A DNA stretch of 51,669 nt from Streptomyces sp. SID3343 (GCF_009865215.1 NZ_WWJX01000991.1:1-51669); one strand, 5' to 3'; positions 1 to 11,949 are shown, counted from the first letter of the stretch. A program made the numbers and translations. Notes: a model not told the origin generated them from the sequence alone.

Positions 1-171
1 GGGGGCAGTCTGCGTGGGGGCTGCCGAGCGGGCCGGTTCGCCCCTGCCCGTGCCGCCGCCTGTGCCGCCGCCGTCGTCGGCGGCGCGGGTGAGCGCGAAG
101 GCCAGTGCGAGGGCCGCGACGAGCGCGAGCAGCGTGACGACGACGAGGTTCCGTCGCTGGGCACCGGACAT
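1..171 (-). CDS. Membrane-anchored or secreted protein, N-terminal fragment
   Basis: Only the first 57 codons lie in the window; the rest runs off the left edge. The ATG at 171 opens a peptide with a short basic start (MSGAQRRN), then about 20 hydrophobic residues rich in Val, Leu and Ala, then a Gly/Thr/Asp-rich low-complexity stretch. This is the layout of an uncleaved signal anchor or of a signal peptide lacking a lipobox. No domain is visible in the part shown, so no function is proposed. It lies 36 bp downstream of thiE on the same strand and could share its transcript. Confidence 0.6.
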   Translation of the reverse strand, partial: MSGAQRRNLVVVTLLALVAALALAFALTRAADDGGGTGGGTGRGEPARSAAPTQTAP

Positions 172-207
172 GTCCGCATGCTGTCACGCCGCGTCGCGCG
201 CCCCGAT

Positions 208-852
208 TCAGCGCGTGGCGAGTCGCTTCACGAATTCCGCCGTCGCCGCGGCCGGGTCGTCGGCCTCGGTGATCGCGCGCACCACCACGACGCGGCGGGC
301 GCCGGCGTCCAGCACCTCGTCGAGGTTGGTCAGGTCGATGCCGCCGATCGCGAACCACGGCCGGGTGGGCCGCAGCGCGGCCGTGTAGCGGACCAGGTCC
401 AGGCCGGGGGCGTGCCGTCCCGGCTTGGTCGGGGTCGGCCAGACCGGCCCCGTACAGAAGTAGTCCACCCCCGGCTCGACGATCGCCGCGTCCACCTCGG
501 CCTCGGCGTGCGTCGAGCGCCCGATCAGCACGTCGCCGCCGACGATCGCGCGCGCGGCGGGTACCGGCAGGTCGTCCTGGCCCAGGTGCAGCACGTCGGG
601 CCCGGCCGCGTGCGCGACGTCGGCACGGTCGTTGACCGCGAGCAGCCTGCCGTGGCGCCGGCAGGCGTCGGCGAACACGTCGAGGTGTGCGAGTTCCTGC
701 TTGGCCTCCAGGCCCTTGTCCCGCAACTGCACGATGTCCACGCCGGCGCCGAGCACCGCGTCCAGGAACTCGGGCAGGTCGCCTTGGCGCTCGCGCGCGT
801 CGGTGCACAGGTACAGGCGCGCGTCGGCCAACCGTTGCTGACGGCTCGTCAT
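208..852 (-). CDS. thiE: Thiamine-phosphate synthase
   Basis: 214 residues, the usual ThiE length. It couples HMP-pyrophosphate with the thiazole phosphate to give thiamine monophosphate in the cytoplasm. The TIM-barrel signatures are visible: [10 protein letters not shown] near residue 40, [10 protein letters not shown] near residue 70, LHLGQDDLP near residue 88, the [14 protein letters not shown] phosphate-binding loop and a late AIGGID. The ATG at 852 fits the family N-terminus. It is transcribed away from thiO-thiS-thiG, with two other minus-strand genes between, and no second TPP riboswitch is visible in front of it. The product is clear from sequence. Confidence 0.96.
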   Translation of the reverse strand: MTSRQQRLADARLYLCTDARERQGDLPEFLDAVLGAGVDIVQLRDKGLEAKQELAHLDVFADACRRHGRLLAVNDRADVAHAAGPDVLHLGQDDLPVPAARAIVGGDVLIGRSTHAEAEVDAAIVEPGVDYFCTGPVWPTPTKPGRHAPGLDLVRYTAALRPTRPWFAIGGIDLTNLDEVLDAGARRVVVVRAITEADDPAAATAEFVKRLATR

Positions 853-862
853 CTGCCCGACC

Positions 863-1237
863 TCAGATCGCCAGCGCCTGGGCGCGGCGTCGCACCTCGG
901 TCATCCGGTTCTCCTGGAGTGCCTGGACCGGCGTCCCCGGCAGCGAGTCGTCCGACGTGAACAGCCACTCCAGCGCCTCGATGTCGGTGAAGTTGGAGTC
1001 GGAGAGCAGGGTCAGCGTGCCGACCAGGCCCTTGACGATGTTGCCGTTCTGGAAGAAGTCGGCGGGCACCTGGAGGGCGCTGTGCTCACCACGTCGGAAC
1101 GCGATGAACTTGCGCTCCTTCAACTGCTGTCGAACCTTGAGGATGTCCACGCCGAGAATCTCGGCGATGTCGGGAAGGGTCACCCACGCGGGGACCAGGG
1201 CTTCGATTTTGGCATCGATCTCGCTCACTCGGTCCAT
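863..1237 (-). CDS. Rv2175c-family DNA-binding protein
   Basis: 124 residues. It resembles mycobacterial Rv2175c, a winged-helix DNA-binding protein phosphorylated by a PASTA kinase (family knowledge). The N-terminal half ([13 protein letters not shown], then [18 protein letters not shown]) reads as a helix-turn-helix, followed by VPADFF and a C-terminal helical region with EALEWLFT and TPVQAL. The stop lies 10 bp before the thiE start, so the two are probably co-transcribed. A PASTA-domain kinase is encoded about 4 kb away, which makes phosphorylation plausible, but no direct sign of it can be read here. Confidence 0.85.
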   Translation of the reverse strand: MDRVSEIDAKIEALVPAWVTLPDIAEILGVDILKVRQQLKERKFIAFRRGEHSALQVPADFFQNGNIVKGLVGTLTLLSDSNFTDIEALEWLFTSDDSLPGTPVQALQENRMTEVRRRAQALAI

Positions 1238-1324
1238 TTTAGGTTCCGCCCCGGCCCGCCCCCGCCACCGCGGTCACGACCCGCCCGCAGCACGGCCCCG
1301 ACCCGGTCCGACCCCACCCGACGT

Positions 1325-1402
1325 GACGCCGACGCCGACGCCGACATCGACGCAGACGCAGACGCAGACGCCGACGCCGATGCCGATGCCGACATCGACG
1401 CC
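1325..1402. repeat. GACGCN-type hexanucleotide repeat
   Basis: About 13 imperfect copies of a six-base unit (gacgcc, gacgca, gatgcc, gacatc) run to within two bases of the stop codon of the FAD oxidoreductase gene. In the reading frame they would encode alternating Asp-Ala, but they lie outside any supported gene. The array occupies most of the 166-bp gap 1238-1403. Such runs are prone to slippage and could vary in length between strains. Confidence 0.85.
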
Positions 1403-1403
1403 G

Positions 1404-2588
1404 TTACAAGCCGACGGACTTCAGCGCGTTCTCCGGATCCGCGAACCGCACCCGATCGACCGGTGTCCCCTGTTGGACGAGCTTGCGCCCCTGCGCCAGG
1501 TCGCGCGGTTTGGCCACCGCCAGCAGCGCGACGAGGCGGTCGCCGGCGAACCACCCCGCGGTCCACTTGCCGTCCTCGGCCGGACCGCGGAAGACCAGTT
1601 CGTCGGTCGCCGCGTGCCGGCCGACGTACTGGACCATGCGCCCGAACTGGTCGGACCAGAAGTAGGGGACCGGGTCGTACGCCTGCTCGCCGCCGAGCAG
1701 GTTGGTCACCATGACGCGCGGCGCCTGGAGCGCGTTGTCCCAGTGCTCGACGTTCATCCGCACGCCGTAGCGGGCCGACGGGAACTCGACGCAGTCGCCG
1801 ACCGCGTACACCCCCGGCAGCGACGTGGCCAGGTGCTCGTCCACCTCGACGAAGCCGCGCGCGTTGCGGGCGATCCCGGAGTCGGCGAGCCAGTCGGTGG
1901 CCGGCCGCACGCCGATGCCCACCACGATCGCGTCGGCGCGCAGGCGGCGGCCGTCGGTCAGGTGTACGGCGCCGGGTTCGAGCCGGTCCACCCGCGCGTT
2001 GAGCAGCAGTTCGACCCCGGCCTCGGCGTACCACGGCACGAAGCGCTCGCCGATCGCGTCCGGGAACGGGCCCGCGAGCGGCGCGTGCAGCGCCTCGACG
2101 ACGGTGGTCGGGCAGCCTGCGGCGGCCGCGGCGGTTGCCACCTCGGCGCCGATCCAGCCCGCCCCGACTATCACCACGTGGGCGCCGGGCACGAGCGCGG
2201 TGCGCAGCGCGCGAGCGTCGTCGATGGTGCGCAGCACGTGCACGCCGGGGACCTCGTCGGCGCCCGGCAGGTTGATCACGCGCGAGCCGGTCGCGAGGAC
2301 GAGCCGGTCGTAGTCGACCGGTCCGGCGTCGGTGTCCACCACGCCCTCGCGCAGGCCCGTCGCCGTGCGACCGAACATCCGGTGCACGTCGAGCGCTTCC
2401 CAGTCCGCCTCGAAGGACGTGTCGTCGGTCTTGCCGGCGAGTACCTCCTTCGACAGCGGTGGGCGGTCGTACGGCGCGTGCGCCTCGGCCCCGAGCAGGG
2501 TGACGCGACCGGCGTACCCCTGGTCCCGCAGCGCCACCACGGTTTGCAGGCCGGCCATGCCGGCACCCACGACGAGCACGTTGTCCAT
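1404..2588 (-). CDS. NAD(P)/FAD-dependent oxidoreductase, ferredoxin reductase-like
   Basis: 394 residues. Two Rossmann dinucleotide-binding motifs are clear: VVGAGMAGLQT at the N-terminus for FAD and VIVGAGWIGAEVA near residue 145 for NAD(P). SLPGVYAVGDCVEFPS supplies the C-terminal FAD contact. This is the layout of the ferredoxin/rubredoxin/putidaredoxin reductase group (Pyr_redox_2 with a reductase C-terminal domain). The ATG at 2588 (MDNVLVVGAG) is preferred over an in-frame codon 13 residues upstream because the FAD motif must start close to the N-terminus. It is divergent from the thiO operon. The electron partner is not encoded alongside and is unknown. Confidence 0.88.
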   Translation of the reverse strand: MDNVLVVGAGMAGLQTVVALRDQGYAGRVTLLGAEAHAPYDRPPLSKEVLAGKTDDTSFEADWEALDVHRMFGRTATGLREGVVDTDAGPVDYDRLVLATGSRVINLPGADEVPGVHVLRTIDDARALRTALVPGAHVVIVGAGWIGAEVATAAAAAGCPTTVVEALHAPLAGPFPDAIGERFVPWYAEAGVELLLNARVDRLEPGAVHLTDGRRLRADAIVVGIGVRPATDWLADSGIARNARGFVEVDEHLATSLPGVYAVGDCVEFPSARYGVRMNVEHWDNALQAPRVMVTNLLGGEQAYDPVPYFWSDQFGRMVQYVGRHAATDELVFRGPAEDGKWTAGWFAGDRLVALLAVAKPRDLAQGRKLVQQGTPVDRVRFADPENALKSVGL

Positions 2589-2632
2589 GCAGGGCACCCT
2601 ACGACGCGCCGTCCGGACCGCCGACACCAGGG

Positions 2633-2647
2633 CTTGACACAGTCAAG
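2633..2647. promoter_or_regulatory. Inverted repeat, candidate operator
   Basis: CTTGACACAGTCAAG is a perfect palindrome with 6-bp arms and a 3-bp spacer. It lies in the divergent gap between the oxidoreductase gene and the thiO riboswitch, 45 bp upstream of the oxidoreductase start codon. The left arm also contains TTGACA, the canonical -35 hexamer, although no good -10 follows at 17 bp. A repressor site for the oxidoreductase is possible; this is inference. Confidence 0.4.
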
Positions 2648-2688
2648 CAACTGCGCGGGCGGCCCCGGGAAGGCCATCGGTCATGTCG

Positions 2689-2694
2689 TACTGT
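2689..2694 (+). promoter_or_regulatory. Candidate -10 of the thiO-thiS-thiG promoter
   Basis: TACTGT matches the actinobacterial TANNNT -10 hexamer and lies 8 bp before the first paired bases of the TPP riboswitch, so transcription would start at about 2701, at the 5' edge of the aptamer. No clear -35 is seen at 17-18 bp upstream. Confidence 0.5.
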
Positions 2695-2701
2695 GGAGAG
2701 G

Positions 2702-2790
2702 TCACGGGAGCCCGGTGAGACCGGGCTGAGAGGGGGGCTGCGAGCCCCCGACCGTCCGAACCTGATCCGGGTCATACCGGCGAAGGGAGT
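2702..2790 (+). ncRNA. TPP (THI-box) riboswitch
   Basis: Conserved aptamer parts occur in order: CGGGAGCCCGGTGAGACC, the CTGAGAGG core near 2725, a GGGGGCTGCGAGCCCCC hairpin (P3-type extension), then the 3' core CCTGATCCGGGTCATACC and GGCGAAGGGA. The final GAAGGGAG at about 2782-2789 also serves as the Shine-Dalgarno of thiO, so ligand binding would hide the ribosome binding site. Control is therefore probably at translation, as is usual for actinobacterial TPP switches. No terminator hairpin with a U-tract is visible before the start codon. Confidence 0.96.
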
Positions 2791-2800
2791 TGCACTCACC

Positions 2801-4982
<2,182 letters not shown>

Positions 4983-4997
4983 GGCCGCGTCCGCAGC

Positions 4998-5049
4998 GTG
5001 GACGCCGGCCGCCGACGGGGGAACCGTGGGGAAGACCGTCGGCGTCCAC
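4998..5049 (+). terminator. Inverted repeat after thiG
   Basis: GTGGACGCCG at 4998-5007 is the exact complement of CGGCGTCCAC at 5040-5049, with a 32-base spacer. It begins 16 bp after the thiG stop and could end the thi transcript. There is no U-tract and the loop is long, so it could instead be an operator for the following kinase gene. Confidence 0.4.
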
Positions 5050-5063
5050 GAAGCAGTGGACCC

Positions 5064-5069
5064 TACACT
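5064..5069 (+). promoter_or_regulatory. Candidate -10 for a leaderless kinase mRNA
   Basis: TACACT lies 7 bp before the ATG at 5077, the spacing expected if transcription begins at or next to the start codon. No Shine-Dalgarno is present upstream of that ATG, which supports leaderless translation, a common mode in Streptomyces. Confidence 0.5.
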
Positions 5070-5076
5070 CCTGAAC

Positions 5077-7128
5077 ATGGACGCGACCTTGAATGATCCG
5101 CTCGTCGGGCGAGTGCTCGACGGTCGATACCGGGTCGATGCCCGAGTTGCCGCAGGTGGCATGGCCACGGTGTATCGGGCTCTCGACACCCGTCTCGACC
5201 GCACCGTCGCCCTCAAGGTGATGCATGTCGGGCTCGCCCAGGACCCCGAGTTCACTCGGCGTTTCATCCTGGAGGCGAAGGCCGCCGCGCGGCTGTCGCA
5301 TCCGAACGTGGTCAACGTGTTCGACCAGGGCACCGACGGCGCGCTCGCGTACCTCACGATGGAGTTCGTCGAGGGCCGCACGCTGCGCGAACTGCTCACG
5401 GACCTGGGCAACATGACGCCCCGTGAGGCGTTCGGCGTCCTCGAACCGATGCTCGCCGCGCTCGCCGCGGCGCACCGCGCGGGCTTCGTGCACCGCGACG
5501 TCAAGCCCGAGAACGTCCTCATCTCGGACGACGGTGGAATCAAGCTCGGCGACTTCGGTCTGGCTCGGGCCACCACCACGACCGCGACCGCGGCGACCGG
5601 CAAGGTCATGGTCGGCACGGTGGCCTACCTGGCGCCGGAGCAGGTCGAGCGCGGCGAATCCACTCCCCGCTCGGACGTGTACGCGGCGGGCGTGGTCCTG
5701 TACGAAATGCTGACCGGTCGCCAGCCCCACCACGGCGCCACCGCGGTCGAGGTCATCTACAAACACGTCCACACCGACGTACCCCCGCCCTCACAGGCGG
5801 TGCCCGGTCTGTCGCACGCGCTCGACACACTCGTGCGCGCGGCCACGGTGCGCGATCCGGAACAAAGACCGATCGACGCCGAGGCGTTGTTGACCTTCGT
5901 CCGCCGGATCCGGCACGCGATGCCGGACGCGGAACTCGACTTCGGTGCGGCGCTGCGTCTGCCGCCGGCCCCCGAGCCGCTCAACGACAACGCCACGAGC
6001 GTCTTCCGCGTCAACGAGGTCCTGCTCCCGCCGCACCTGGCCCCGCTCGGGCTCAGCGTCGACTCGATGGAGGACGAGCAGGCCCGTTACGGCGGTACCT
6101 CCTACGGACAGCAGTACGCGGAAAACCACGAGTACGCCCCGGCCGGGGCCGACGCAGGCGCCGGAGCCACCGTCGCGGACGCGCCCGGCAGCGGCTACCC
6201 GCGGCAACCGGGAGTGCCCGGCGGCCGCCGACGCAAGCGTGGTCCCTCGCGCGGCGTGATCGTGCTCGCCGTGGTGCTGCTGATCGCGGCCGGTATCGGC
6301 GGCGGCGCGTGGTGGTACGGCTCGGGTCGCTACACCGACGTGCCGGGCGTACTGACCATGGCCAAGGGGCCGGCCGAGAGCAAGCTCAAGGCGGCCGACC
6401 TGAAGGTGGAGTACGAAAAGGACGGGGTGTTCAGCGAGACCGTCCCCAAGGACTCGGTCGTCTCCACCGACCCCGGCCCCGGCAAGAACCTCCTGCGCGG
6501 CTCGACGGTCAAGGTCAAGCTGTCCATGGGCCCCGAGCGCTATGTCGTGCCCCCGCTGGCGAACCTGAGCCTGGACGACGCCAAGAAGGCCCTCACGGAG
6601 AAACACCTCACGATGGGCAAGGAGACCCGGGTCCCCAACGCCAAGCCGCCGGGCATCGTGGTGAGCAGCAAGCCCAACGTCGGCGAGGTCCTCCAGCGCG
6701 ACACCACCGTCGAACTGGTGGTCAGCCGCGGCCCGGACACCACGCTCCCGGACTTGACCAACCTGACCGTCGACGACGCCCGCTCGCGCTTCCAGCCCAA
6801 CCAGAACCTGACCGTCGTCGAGGACCCGAACCAGCAGTTCTCCGACACGATCCCGGCCGGCCGGATCATCTCGGCCAACCCGGGCGCGAACACGACCGTG
6901 CCGTTCGGCACCAAGATCACGGTCGTCGTCTCCAAGGGCCCCGACCTGGTCCAGGTACCGCCGGTGACCGGGATGAACCCGGACGACGCCGCCAAGGCGC
7001 TGGCCGCGGTCGGCCTGCGGGTGAACAACCGGATGATCCCGCTCATCCCGGCCAACGTCGGCAGGCAGGACCCGGCGGCCGGTTCGATGGTCAAGCGCGA
7101 CAGCGAGGTCTTCATCTCCAACTTCTAG
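5077..7128 (+). CDS. Membrane Ser/Thr protein kinase with four PASTA domains
   Basis: 683 residues. A Hanks-type kinase domain fills roughly residues 15-270: glycine loop VAAGGMATVY, lysine K47 in ALK, catalytic HRDVKPEN (D141) and DFG at 159-161. A linker with acidic and Gly-rich parts leads to one membrane helix (about 392-413, VIVLAVVLLIAAGIGGG). Outside the cell follow four tandem PASTA repeats, each about 65-70 residues with DDAKKAL-type helices and VVVSKGP endings. PASTA domains bind peptidoglycan or lipid II fragments, so this is a PknB-like receptor kinase coordinating growth with wall state. The ATG at 5077 is preferred to a codon at 5026 because of the adjacent -10 and the family N-terminus. 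Confidence 0.95.
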   Translation: MDATLNDPLVGRVLDGRYRVDARVAAGGMATVYRALDTRLDRTVALKVMHVGLAQDPEFTRRFILEAKAAARLSHPNVVNVFDQGTDGALAYLTMEFVEGRTLRELLTDLGNMTPREAFGVLEPMLAALAAAHRAGFVHRDVKPENVLISDDGGIKLGDFGLARATTTTATAATGKVMVGTVAYLAPEQVERGESTPRSDVYAAGVVLYEMLTGRQPHHGATAVEVIYKHVHTDVPPPSQAVPGLSHALDTLVRAATVRDPEQRPIDAEALLTFVRRIRHAMPDAELDFGAALRLPPAPEPLNDNATSVFRVNEVLLPPHLAPLGLSVDSMEDEQARYGGTSYGQQYAENHEYAPAGADAGAGATVADAPGSGYPRQPGVPGGRRRKRGPSRGVIVLAVVLLIAAGIGGGAWWYGSGRYTDVPGVLTMAKGPAESKLKAADLKVEYEKDGVFSETVPKDSVVSTDPGPGKNLLRGSTVKVKLSMGPERYVVPPLANLSLDDAKKALTEKHLTMGKETRVPNAKPPGIVVSSKPNVGEVLQRDTTVELVVSRGPDTTLPDLTNLTVDDARSRFQPNQNLTVVEDPNQQFSDTIPAGRIISANPGANTTVPFGTKITVVVSKGPDLVQVPPVTGMNPDDAAKALAAVGLRVNNRMIPLIPANVGRQDPAAGSMVKRDSEVFISNF

Positions 7129-7173
7129 GCCTGTCCGAATCCGCGACGTCGAGATTTCCGTCTTCGACTGGCG

Positions 7174-7208
7174 ACTCCGCCCCGCCGGATCACATCCGGC
7201 GGGGCGGA
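7174..7208. terminator. Bidirectional terminator hairpin
   Basis: A perfect 16-bp stem (CTCCGCCCCGCCGGAT and its exact complement) with the 3-base loop CAC. It sits between the convergent PASTA kinase and molybdopterin oxidoreductase genes, 45 bp after the kinase stop. The stem is very stable but lacks a long U-tract, as is normal for Streptomyces, and can work for both strands. Confidence 0.85.
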
Positions 7209-7333
7209 GTGCTGCGCAGGGCGGGGCCGGTTGTGGCCCACCCGTCGACGGGCCCGGATGCGGGCGGGCTCCCCGGGTCGGCCCAGGACGCTCGACGAGC
7301 GTCGGGTGGGGCCTGGGACTCGCGGAGGCCGGC

Positions 7334-7978
7334 TCAGGTCAGGGTCGGGCCCTGGCCGGTTTCCTCCTGGTACGAGTAACGCTGCTCCTGCCACGGGTCA
7401 CCGATGTTGTGGTAACCCCGCTCCTCCCAGAAGCCGCGCTTGTCGGCCACCATGTACTCGATCCCGCGCACCCACTTGGGGCCCTTCCACGCGTACAGGT
7501 GCGGCACGATCAGCCGGACGGGGAACCCGTGCTCGGCCGTCAGCGGCTCGCCGTTGTGGTGCGTGGCCAGGATGGTCTGGTCGTTCGCGAAGTCGAACAT
7601 CCGCAGGTTGGAGCTGAAGCCGTACTCGGCCCACACCATCGCGTGGGTGACCTCGGGGGCCGGCGGCGCGATCTCCAGGAGCCGGGCGATGGTGAGCCCG
7701 CTCCACTCGTTGCCGAGCATGCTGAACTTCGTCACACAGTGGAAGTCGGCGACCACGCTCTCGTGCGGCAGCGCGGAGAATTCGTCGTAGTTCCAGCAGT
7801 GCTTGTCACCCGAGGCGGTCGCGCCGAAGACGCGGAAGTCCCATATCTCGGGCTTGAACCGAGGCACGGGACCGTAGTGCAGAACGGGCCAACCACGCTG
7901 GATGCGTTGCCCCGGTGGGAGTCGAGGATCGCGGTCCGGCGCCTCGGCTCCACCCTGTGCCGCTTCCGTATGCCCCAT
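7334..7978 (-). CDS. Sulfite oxidase-like molybdopterin oxidoreductase
   Basis: 214 residues, the oxidoreductase molybdopterin-binding domain only (PF00174 type, as in YedY/MsrP). It has WDFRVFG near the start, the DFHCVTKFS motif whose cysteine ligates molybdenum, an EYGFSSNL segment, GEPLTAEHGFPVRLIVP, and YAWKGPKWVRGIEYM. There is no Tat signal and no membrane helix, so unlike MsrP it appears to be cytoplasmic. The ATG at 7978 (MGHTEAAQGG) is chosen; in-frame upstream sequence is arginine-rich and unlike protein. The substrate cannot be deduced; no partner subunit is adjacent. Confidence 0.88.
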   Translation of the reverse strand: MGHTEAAQGGAEAPDRDPRLPPGQRIQRGWPVLHYGPVPRFKPEIWDFRVFGATASGDKHCWNYDEFSALPHESVVADFHCVTKFSMLGNEWSGLTIARLLEIAPPAPEVTHAMVWAEYGFSSNLRMFDFANDQTILATHHNGEPLTAEHGFPVRLIVPHLYAWKGPKWVRGIEYMVADKRGFWEERGYHNIGDPWQEQRYSYQEETGQGPTLT

Positions 7979-8100
7979 ACCTTCATGGTCCCAGACGCCC
8001 CGGGTAGGTCTCGACCGCCCCCTTCCGGGCACAGTCCACGCATGTCGATTCCGGTGCCGGTTCGCGCCGGGCCGCGCCCGACCGGACATCCTCGACATTG

Positions 8101-8119
8101 CAAGGCAAGGCTGCCCTTC
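8101..8119 (+). promoter_or_regulatory. Degenerate iron box upstream of bacterioferritin
   Basis: CAAGGCAAGGCTGCCCTTC agrees with the DmdR/IdeR consensus TTAGGTTAGGCTAACCTAA at 11 of 19 positions, including the central AGGCT block. It lies 105 bp upstream of the bacterioferritin start. In mycobacteria IdeR activates bfrA through similar far-upstream sites (known for the family). The match is weaker than the one before the ferredoxin gene. Confidence 0.4.
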
Positions 8120-8223
8120 GTGGCGGAAGAGCTACCAAAAGTGACAGGATTCGAGGGAAAATCCATGCCCCATGAGCATTCGGGGCTCCCCTGTGTCCCA
8201 TCAACACCGGAAGGTGCGTCGCG

Positions 8224-8706
8224 ATGCACAGTGACCCGCAGATCATCGAGCTCCTGAACGAACAGCTCACCGCGGAGCTCACGGCGATCAACCAGTACTT
8301 CCTGCACGCCAAGATGCAGGAGCACCGGGGCTACATCAAGCTCGCGGCGTGGACGCGCCACGAGTCGATCGACGAGATGAAGCATGCGGAGCGGCTCACC
8401 GACCGCATCCTGATGCTGGAGGGTCTGCCGAACTATCAGCGGCTGAACGCGCTGCGGATCGGTCAGAACCTCGAGGAGATGTTCCGCGCCGACCTCGCGG
8501 TCGAGATGGAGGCCGTCGAGCGCCTGCGCCGCGGCATCCCGCTGATGCGCGAGAAGGGCGACGTCACGTCGGCCAACATCTTCGAGTCGATCCTGGCCGA
8601 CGAGGAAGAGCACGTCGACTACCTGGAGACGCAGCTCGCGCTGCTCACCGAGATCGGCGAGAAGCTCTACATCGCGGGCTTGTTGAAGCAGCCGAACGAG
8701 AGCTGA
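8224..8706 (+). CDS. bfr: Bacterioferritin
   Basis: 160 residues, full length. It is a 24-subunit iron storage cage. All di-iron ferroxidase ligands are at the canonical positions: E18, E51, H54, E94, E127 and H130, and the haem-ligating methionine is M52. It oxidises ferrous iron and stores ferric mineral in the cytoplasm. It begins at ATG 8224 after AAGGTGCG. It lies upstream of its ferredoxin partner, on the same strand with a 145-bp gap, and has a weak iron-box match in front. The identification is certain. Confidence 0.98.
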   Translation: MHSDPQIIELLNEQLTAELTAINQYFLHAKMQEHRGYIKLAAWTRHESIDEMKHAERLTDRILMLEGLPNYQRLNALRIGQNLEEMFRADLAVEMEAVERLRRGIPLMREKGDVTSANIFESILADEEEHVDYLETQLALLTEIGEKLYIAGLLKQPNES

Positions 8707-8804
8707 GCGAGAGCCGGACAAAGACCCGAACGAGAGGCGATCACGGCGGCGCGCGAGCGGGTGGCGCGCGTCACCCGGCGCCCCGTATTCCCCCTGGCGG
8801 AGAC

Positions 8805-8823
8805 TGAGGTTACCCTTACCTAA
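8805..8823 (+). promoter_or_regulatory. Iron box (DmdR1/IdeR-type operator)
   Basis: TGAGGTTACCCTTACCTAA matches the iron-box consensus TTAGGTTAGGCTAACCTAA at 15 of 19 positions with both half-sites intact. It ends 28 bp before the ferredoxin start codon, where a bound repressor would cover the promoter. This predicts de-repression of the ferredoxin when iron is scarce, the condition in which iron must be released from bacterioferritin. Confidence 0.8.
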
Positions 8824-8851
8824 GTCACCTCGCCGCTGGGGGGAAATCTCC

Positions 8852-9193
8852 GTGTACGTCTGCATGTGTTTCGGTGTCACCGACAAACAGGTGAACGACC
8901 GGATAGCCGAGGGCGCCCGCACCATGCGTGAGATAGCCCAGTCCTGCGGCGGAGCCGGCACCGACTGTGGGCGATGCGTCAAGAGCATCACCGCGATGCT
9001 GCCGCGCGACGAGTCGCGGCGCCGCCGCACCCCGTGCCCGAGCGCCCCCGAGCCGGTGTCGCTGCCCATGCCGACCGTGCTTGTCGCCGCCGAGACATAT
9101 GCCGCGGCCGAGCCGTACGCAGCGGTCGAGCCGCACGCCGCGCCCGAATTGCCCGACAACGTCGTCCCGCTGCGGCGGCGCGGCGCGGCGTAG
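8852..9193 (+). CDS. bfd: Bacterioferritin-associated ferredoxin
   Basis: 113 residues. The first 45 or so form the BFD-like [2Fe-2S] domain with cluster cysteines C4, C6, C39 and C42 (CMC near the start, DCGRC later) plus an extra C32. Bfd docks on bacterioferritin and reduces its ferric core to release iron. The start is GTG at 8852. Beyond residue 55 there is an Ala/Pro/Glu-rich tail of about 55 residues not found in the roughly 64-residue E. coli Bfd; it ends in an RRRGAA basic tail. The strong iron box just upstream argues for control by the iron repressor. Confidence 0.93.
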   Translation: MYVCMCFGVTDKQVNDRIAEGARTMREIAQSCGGAGTDCGRCVKSITAMLPRDESRRRRTPCPSAPEPVSLPMPTVLVAAETYAAAEPYAAVEPHAAPELPDNVVPLRRRGAA

Positions 9194-9220
9194 ACACGCC
9201 GGCCGCAACCGCCCGCCGGG

Positions 9221-10324
9221 CTAGCCCTTCGCAGCCCGGATCAGCGCCGTCGCGGCCCTCGCGCAGCCCGCCGCGTCCACGTCCAGGTGGGTCACCAGGC
9301 GGATCAGGCGCGGGCCGAACGCGGATACCAGTACCTGTTCCGCGTGGCACCGCGCGGCGACCTCCGCCGCGTCGGGGCCGGTCGCGTCCAACTCGACCAG
9401 CACGATGTTGGTCTCCGGCTCGATCACGTTCAGCCCGGCGTCGGTCAGCCGGGTGTACAGCTCGCGAGCGCGTTCGTGGTCCTCGGTCAGCCGCTCGATG
9501 TGGTGGTCGAGGGCGTACAGGCCGCCGGCCGCGAGGATGCCCGCCTGGCGCATCCCGCCGCCCATGCGATGCCGCATCCGCCGCGCGTCCGCCTCGCAGT
9601 CGGCCGGCAACAGCACGACCGAGCCGGCGGGCGCCCCCAGCCCCTTGGACAGACACACGCTGAGCGTGTCGAACAGTTCGCCGTAGGCCCGCAACGGCGT
9701 CCCCGTGGCCGCGTGCGCGTTCCAGATCCGCGCGCCGTCGCAGTGCAGCCGCAGACCGCTGCCGTGCACGACGTCGCGGATCGCGGCCAGTTGATCGAGC
9801 GGGTACACCGAGCCGCCGCCGCGATTGTGCGTCTGCTCGACGGCGACCATGTCGGTGCCGACCGTGTACGGGTTGTCGACCCGGATCAGCCGCGCGACGT
9901 CGGCGGGGTCGAGCAGGCCCCGCGGGCTCAACGTGGTCCGGGTCTGGATGCCGCCGTGCCACGACGCCGCGGCGTCCTCGTGCGCGACGATGTGCGCGTC
10001 CGCGTCCAGGACCAGCTCGCCACCGGGGTGGACCCCGAGCCGGATCGCGATCTGGTTGGCCATCACCCCGGTCGGCGCGAACAGCGCGAAGGAGTATCCG
10101 AACAGGTCGGCGACCCGCTCTTCCAGGGCGCGCACGGTCGGGTCCTCGCCGTATACGTCGTCACCCACCTCGGCGTTCGCCATCGCCGCGCGCATCGCCG
10201 GACCGGGCTTGGTGACGGTATCGCTGCGCAGGTCCGCACATGTCCGAGCCGAAGCAGTCGTCCCGGTCGAAGCAGTCGTCTGGGCCGAAGCAGTTGTCTG
10301 GGTCGAATCCGCCGTCCGGTTCAT
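9221..10324 (-). CDS. Low-specificity L-threonine aldolase
   Basis: 367 residues, PLP-dependent fold type I beta-eliminating lyase family. It cleaves L-threonine or allo-threonine to glycine and acetaldehyde. Seen: [11 protein letters not shown] and [11 protein letters not shown] at the N-terminus of the domain, [12 protein letters not shown], the Asp/His-rich DGARIWNAH, and the Schiff-base lysine in [10 protein letters not shown]. The first 30 residues are a low-complexity Thr/Ala/Ser run (QTTAS-type repeats) that precedes the conserved domain; the true start may lie at a later codon. The gene is convergent with the ferredoxin gene. Confidence 0.9.
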   Translation of the reverse strand: MNRTADSTQTTASAQTTASTGTTASARTCADLRSDTVTKPGPAMRAAMANAEVGDDVYGEDPTVRALEERVADLFGYSFALFAPTGVMANQIAIRLGVHPGGELVLDADAHIVAHEDAAASWHGGIQTRTTLSPRGLLDPADVARLIRVDNPYTVGTDMVAVEQTHNRGGGSVYPLDQLAAIRDVVHGSGLRLHCDGARIWNAHAATGTPLRAYGELFDTLSVCLSKGLGAPAGSVVLLPADCEADARRMRHRMGGGMRQAGILAAGGLYALDHHIERLTEDHERARELYTRLTDAGLNVIEPETNIVLVELDATGPDAAEVAARCHAEQVLVSAFGPRLIRLVTHLDVDAAGCARAATALIRAAKG

Positions 10325-10344
10325 GGCCGCAGTATCGCAAATGC

Positions 10345-10380
10345 GCCGAAGGGCGGACCCGGTCGGGCCCGCCCTTCGGC
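10345..10380 (-). terminator. Terminator after DAHP synthase
   Basis: GCCGAAGGGCGG at 10345-10356 pairs perfectly with CCGCCCTTCGGC at 10369-10380; the 12-base interval can fold further (CCCG with CGGG). It lies 86 bp beyond the DAHP synthase stop and 20 bp upstream of the threonine aldolase start, so it would separate these two minus-strand genes. Confidence 0.75.
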
Positions 10381-10465
10381 ATGGAACGGCTTACGAGGCT
10401 TACGTCGGCTCATGGCCGCTCGCGTCGGCTTGCGTCGACTCGCGTCGGGTCGCGGCGACGCTCGG

Positions 10466-11919
<1,454 letters not shown>

Positions 11920-11949
<30 letters not shown>

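Noticed and set aside
14..960. Open plus-strand frames opposite thiE and the partial membrane gene
   Set aside because: Open only because GC-rich DNA lacks stops; thiE on the other strand has all family motifs.
1225..2034. 269-codon minus-strand frame ending in a Ser-Ala repeat
   Set aside because: Out-of-frame shadow of the FAD oxidoreductase extended by the hexanucleotide repeat.
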